From Candidatus Sulfopaludibacter sp. SbA3 (GTDB taxonomy: Bacteria; Acidobacteriota; Terriglobia; 2-12-FULL-54-10), in the NCBI GenBank assembly GCA_945865705.1, contig CAMBEY010000111.1, positions 1 to 8,798 of the forward strand: 8,798 bases of DNA, given 5' to 3'. The notes below the pieces were generated by a model. The model had not been told where the DNA came from, did not search any database, and worked only from the letters and a program-made list of their open reading frames with translations. Position 1 is the first letter of the stretch. Each line of letters begins with the position of its first letter. Made by a program: the position numbers and the translations under genes. Shown here piece after piece: positions 5,908 to 8,798 of this stretch.

Positions 5908-8531
5908 CGCTTGATCTCCTGGATGGATTCGCCGCGCAGTTGTTCCAGACGGGTGTGCAGCCGCGCCAGTGAGACTTTCAACCGGGTCCACAGGGCCGCG
6001 GCAGAGTCAAGTGCGCCGGCGTGCCCCATGCTCTCCAGACTGGCCGCCACCTGATAGGCCTCCGTCGTTCCAAAGAGTCCCAGTGTGCCTTTCAGAGTAT
6101 GCGCGGCGCGCTCCAGGGCTTGGTTATCCTGCTGGTCAATGGCGGCGCGGATGGCGGCGAGTTGCGTGGGATACTGGTCGCAGAAGACGTTCAAGGTTTC
6201 GCCAAACAACTCCCAGTCGTCGTCAAATTGAGCCATGATGGCTTCCCGCGTCGGACCTTCTTCTTCGGCGTGTGGGGCGTGCGTGGCGTCTAAATCAGGG
6301 GCCGCGTCCACGACGTGCGCCGCGGATATTTTGGCGATGATATCATACAGATCGCCGGGCTTGAAGGGCTTGGCGAGGTAGCCATCCATGCCCGCCGCCA
6401 GACAGCGCTCGCGGTCCTTCAACAAAGCATGGGCGGTCAATCCGATGATGGGAGTATGCAAGCCAAGCCGCCTCTGTTTTTCGCGGATCAACTCCGTGGC
6501 CCGCAAGCCGTCCATCTCCGGCATCTGCACGTCCATCAGGATCAACTCGAAACCGGCGAAGTGTTTCTTTTCCATCTCCGCCAGGGCCTCTAGGCCGTCG
6601 GCTGCCACGGTGACGCGATGACCTTTCTTCTCGAGCATACGCAGAGCCACGGTCTGGTTGACCGGATTGTCCTCGACCAGCAGGATGGGCAGGCCTTTGC
6701 GGCGCTCAACTTCCGGCCGCTGACCGAATTCGAGTGGATATTCAGGCTGCGGCGGCATGGTGCGCTCGGAGGTCATGGCCCGCTCGATGCTTTCGCGCAG
6801 TTCCATCTGACGAACCGGCTTCATCAAATAATCATTGATCCCAGCCATGCGTGAGCGGACCGAATCGCCGGGACGGCTGGCGGATGTCAGCATGATCACT
6901 CGCGGAGATTGCAGGGCGGGATTGCCCAGTATCTTCTCGGCCAGCTCGAAGCCGTCCATGCGGGGCATGTTCACGTCCAGCAATAACAACTGGATGAGGG
7001 CGCCTCGGGACGCTGCGGCAGCCAAAATCTCCAGCGCCTGCGGCCCGCTCTCGGCCATGGTGGCCGTCATGCCCCAGCGCGTGGTGATCTCCTGCAACAG
7101 ATTTCGGTTGGTGCTATTGTCGTCCACGATCAGCACGGAGGTGCTGCTTAACAGGACGATGGGGTTATTGAACTTCCGTGCGGGCTTGGGCAGAACGCCA
7201 GAGGATGCCAGCGGGAACTGCGCGGTGAAATGGAATGTGCTGCCGCAGCCCTCCTGGCTTTCCACCCAGATTTTGCCGCCGAGTAATTTCGCCAGCTTCG
7301 CGCAGATCGCCAGGCCCAGGCCGGTGCCGCCATAGATGCGCGTAGTGGAGGTGTCGGCCTGCATAAACGCTTCAAAGATGGTGGCTTGCTTGCCGGCGGG
7401 AATGCCGATGCTGGTGTCGGAGACTACAAAGTGCAATTCCGCCATCCCCGAGGGCGCTGCGCCGGACACTTGAGAAGACACCTGCACGATCACTTCGCCG
7501 CGCTCGGTAAACTTGATGGCATTGCCGATCAGATTAATCAGAATCTGGCTGAGGCGTGCGGCATCGCCCATCAGCGTTTCGGGGAGGTCGACTGGCATCT
7601 TCACGGCCAGCTCCAATCCCTTGGCATGTGCCTGAGCCGCCAGGGTGCGGGCCGCCTGTTCCACCACATCATGCAGAACAAACGGTGCCGAGTCGAGGTC
7701 CATCTTGCCCGCTTCGATTTTCGAGAAATCGAGGATGTCGTTGAGGATGTTCAGCAGCGAGGTGCTGGCCGAGCGCACCGTGGTCAGGTAGTCGCGCTGC
7801 TCGTTGTTCAGGTCGGTGTCCAGCGCCAGTTCGGTCATGCCCATGATGGCGTTCATCGGGGTGCGAATCTCGTGGCTGGTATTAGCCAGGAAATCGCTCT
7901 TGGCGCGGCTGGCGGACTCGGCCTCGTCCAGGGCGTGGCGCAACTCATCTTTGAGCACCGCATCGCGCTTCTGGGTGGCCTCCAGCTCGGCCTCATGGAT
8001 CGACAATAATTTCAGGCACCGCCGTTCCTGGATGATGGCCCACACCAGAAAGATGTCTTCAAAAATTACCAACGCGGCATGTTCCCGCCAGCGCCAGTTG
8101 CTGGAGTGCATCATGCCGAAGACGGAATGCGGCCAGAAAATGCCGCGCAGGAAGTGATCCACCGCGACAATTGCCGAGGCCACCGCGATAATGCGCCACT
8201 CGCGGTAAAACGCCAGCAGGGCGAGGGAGCCGAAAACATGGAAGTGGGTTTCGATCCGGCCTTCGGTCAGATGGATCAGCAGGGCGGACATGAGCATCTG
8301 GCACACGGTGATCAAATAGCGCGTAAAAGTTTTTCCTGGGCGAGCCAGCGCGAAACACACCGGCATGCCGCAAATGACGCCCCCACCAGCACCGCGACGA
8401 AGAGATTCTGCTCCAGCGAGCCGCCGCCCGTGGTCGTCACCCGGGGGGGGGGGCCACAACGCGGCGATGATGCCGTAGACCCACTGCAGGGGCATGATGA
8501 TGGCGAATATCCGGTCGGTCTGAAAATGCAT
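5904..8531 (-). CDS. membrane hybrid histidine kinase, sensor-HisKA-HATPase-REC-REC-HPt (875 aa as read)
   Basis: A phosphorelay kinase. Residues 1-170 are a multi-helix membrane sensor with conserved-looking HFHVF (96-100) and DHFLRGIFWPHS (125-136). A coiled linker (about 172-212) leads to HisKA with phospho-His 220 (SHEIRTP), and to the ATPase with N box N333/N337, G1 box DTSIG (372-376, Ser replacing the usual first Gly) and GTGLGL (402-407). Receiver 1 spans about 465-588 (D519, K571), receiver 2 about 614-735 (D667, K721), and HPt about 762-866 (H811 in HTLKG). It ends in TGA overlapping the cyclase ATG. Residues 27-50 (from WPPPP to the GGG) are probably misread: the correct frame is entered by shortening the C11 run at 8443-8453 to 10 and left by adding one G at 8380-8384. 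The start is uncertain: ATG 8531 lacks a Shine-Dalgarno sequence, while in-frame ATG 8630 has one but is cut off by TAG. The signal sensed is unknown. Confidence 0.92.
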   Translation of the reverse strand: MHFQTDRIFAIIMPLQWVYGIIAALWPPPPGDDHGRRLAGAESLRRGAGGGVICGMPVCFALARPGKTFTRYLITVCQMLMSALLIHLTEGRIETHFHVFGSLALLAFYREWRIIAVASAIVAVDHFLRGIFWPHSVFGMMHSSNWRWREHAALVIFEDIFLVWAIIQERRCLKLLSIHEAELEATQKRDAVLKDELRHALDEAESASRAKSDFLANTSHEIRTPMNAIMGMTELALDTDLNNEQRDYLTTVRSASTSLLNILNDILDFSKIEAGKMDLDSAPFVLHDVVEQAARTLAAQAHAKGLELAVKMPVDLPETLMGDAARLSQILINLIGNAIKFTERGEVIVQVSSQVSGAAPSGMAELHFVVSDTSIGIPAGKQATIFEAFMQADTSTTRIYGGTGLGLAICAKLAKLLGGKIWVESQEGCGSTFHFTAQFPLASSGVLPKPARKFNNPIVLLSSTSVLIVDDNSTNRNLLQEITTRWGMTATMAESGPQALEILAAAASRGALIQLLLLDVNMPRMDGFELAEKILGNPALQSPRVIMLTSASRPGDSVRSRMAGINDYLMKPVRQMELRESIERAMTSERTMPPQPEYPLEFGQRPEVERRKGLPILLVEDNPVNQTVALRMLEKKGHRVTVAADGLEALAEMEKKHFAGFELILMDVQMPEMDGLRATELIREKQRRLGLHTPIIGLTAHALLKDRERCLAAGMDGYLAKPFKPGDLYDIIAKISAAHVVDAAPDLDATHAPHAEEEGPTREAIMAQFDDDWELFGETLNVFCDQYPTQLAAIRAAIDQQDNQALERAAHTLKGTLGLFGTTEAYQVAASLESMGHAGALDSAAALWTRLKVSLARLHTRLEQLRGESIQEIKR
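8443..8453. repeat. homopolymer of 11 G (C11 in the kinase coding strand)
   Basis: Eleven uninterrupted G bases sit inside the hybrid kinase coding region, coding for Pro-Pro-Pro-Pro on the minus strand. It is by far the longest mononucleotide run noticed in the window. The protein frame after the tract is wrong until a second indel 58 bases later, so the length given is probably not the ancestral one. Confidence 0.9.
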
Positions 8532-8630
8532 TCCGTGACGGTGCTGGAGCAGAATTTCTTGCGCTCTCTACTCCTGCGCCGTCTGCTGTTGGGAATTCAC
8601 TGGCAGAACTAGCTGAATTTCTTTGGCCAT
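8532..8630 (-). pseudogene. probable original 5' end of the hybrid kinase gene, interrupted by TAG
   Basis: ATG at 8630 has a good ribosome site (GGAGAG at 8644-8639, 8-nt spacing) and lies in the kinase frame. It encodes MAKEIQLVLPVNSQQQTAQE, then TAG (8570-8568), then RAQEILLQHRHG, which joins directly to the Met at 8531. The post-stop peptide reads like the helical lead-in that normally precedes the TDRxFA first-helix motif of this sensor type. Either the TAG is a real nonsense mutation, or it is a sequence error, or the first 20 codons are a leader peptide and the kinase starts downstream. Confidence 0.5.
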
Positions 8631-8650
8631 TTTCATTTCTCTCCATACCG

Positions 8651-8679
8651 AATGTAGCGCTGACTACGATATGCCACAA
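8651..8679 (-). promoter_or_regulatory. possible sigma-70 promoter of the kinase-cyclase operon
   Basis: On the minus strand, TTGTGG (8679-8674), a 17-nt spacer and TACATT (8656-8651) match the -35 and -10 consensus at 3 of 6 and 4 of 6. Transcription would start near 8644, at the front edge of the GGAGAG ribosome site for ATG 8630. Position and spacing are good, the hexamers modest. Confidence 0.3.
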
Positions 8680-8680
8680 T

Positions 8681-8798
8681 CAGTTCATTCGCCTTTGCAG
8701 CCCGCCCACAATTTCCGGGCGGACGATGGGCAGCCTCGGCCTCCACCGCTCCCCGTCGGCGCCCAGCGGTACGCAGAGAGCTATGACATATGCACTAT
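8681..8798. other. right-end non-coding stretch with a short inverted repeat
   Basis: I see no gene start or end here. The only structure is CCGCCC (8702-8707) and GGGCGG (8717-8722) around a 9-nt loop, with no T-tract on either strand, so I do not call it a terminator. The neighbouring gene, if any, lies beyond the window. Confidence 0.4.

Noticed and set aside
5908..5991. Longer start for the cyclase at 5991
   Set aside because: The extra 28 residues carry no receiver sequence and lie inside the kinase HPt coding region; ATG 5907 has AGGAG and begins the receiver fold.
5032..6054. 340-residue plus-strand open frame
   Set aside because: It lies wholly antisense to the cyclase gene and the end of the kinase gene, both of which show full family motifs. 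The translation has no recognisable domain; it is a GC-rich shadow frame.
7386..8009. 207-residue plus-strand open frame
   Set aside because: Antisense to the HisKA/ATPase part of the kinase; composition typical of a complementary GC-rich frame.
8437..8679. 80-residue minus-strand frame covering the kinase 5' end
   Set aside because: Its sequence is low-complexity Ser/Ala/Arg-rich without helices, while the neighbouring frame gives MAKEIQ and the membrane-helix lead-in with a good ribosome site.
8702..8722. Inverted repeat CCGCCC/GGGCGG as a terminator
   Set aside because: Six base pairs and no T-tract on either strand.

Overview
The window looks like a piece of a GC-rich bacterial chromosome, most plausibly from Acidobacteriota. 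That placement is an inference from the gene mix (a selenoprotein SelD, a secreted Sm-like/glycine-zipper protein, a large hybrid kinase with an HFHxF membrane sensor) and from codon use; no rRNA or other phylogenetic marker is present to prove it. There is no CRISPR array, tRNA, insertion sequence or phage gene. One window edge cuts a gene (the 3' end of galU at the left).

Layout. Positions 1-391 (+) hold the C-terminal part of UTP-glucose-1-phosphate uridylyltransferase. Positions 450-1136 (-) encode an unrecognised exported protein with a predicted small beta-barrel and two glycine-zipper segments. A divergent intergenic stretch with a terminator-like hairpin and a possible 13-residue leader ORF precedes a GntR-type regulator (1304-2212, +) with an unidentified C-terminal domain. 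Convergent to it is selD (2242-3300, -). Its true 5' end lies beyond an in-frame TGA that encodes selenocysteine, so ordinary gene calling would truncate it. selD and proS (3431-4891, +) diverge from a 130-bp spacer. Both have an extended -10 box exactly 8 nt before the ATG and no Shine-Dalgarno sequence, which suggests leaderless mRNAs.

Positions 4933-8531 (-) form a two-gene signalling operon: a membrane hybrid histidine kinase (HisKA-HATPase-REC-REC-HPt), then a REC-GGDEF diguanylate cyclase, joined by an ATGA overlap. The expected flow is sensor, kinase His, REC Asp, HPt His, REC Asp of the cyclase, then c-di-GMP. The 5' end of the kinase gene is damaged or mis-sequenced. There is an in-frame TAG 20 codons after the best ribosome-binding site, and a run of 11 G/C begins a 20-codon stretch read in the wrong frame, which a second indel corrects. 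Fixing both indels restores a transmembrane helix.

The strongest results are the selenocysteine codon with its SECIS hairpin, the matched leaderless promoters, and the reconstructed kinase N-terminus. I did not find a convincing wholly new system.
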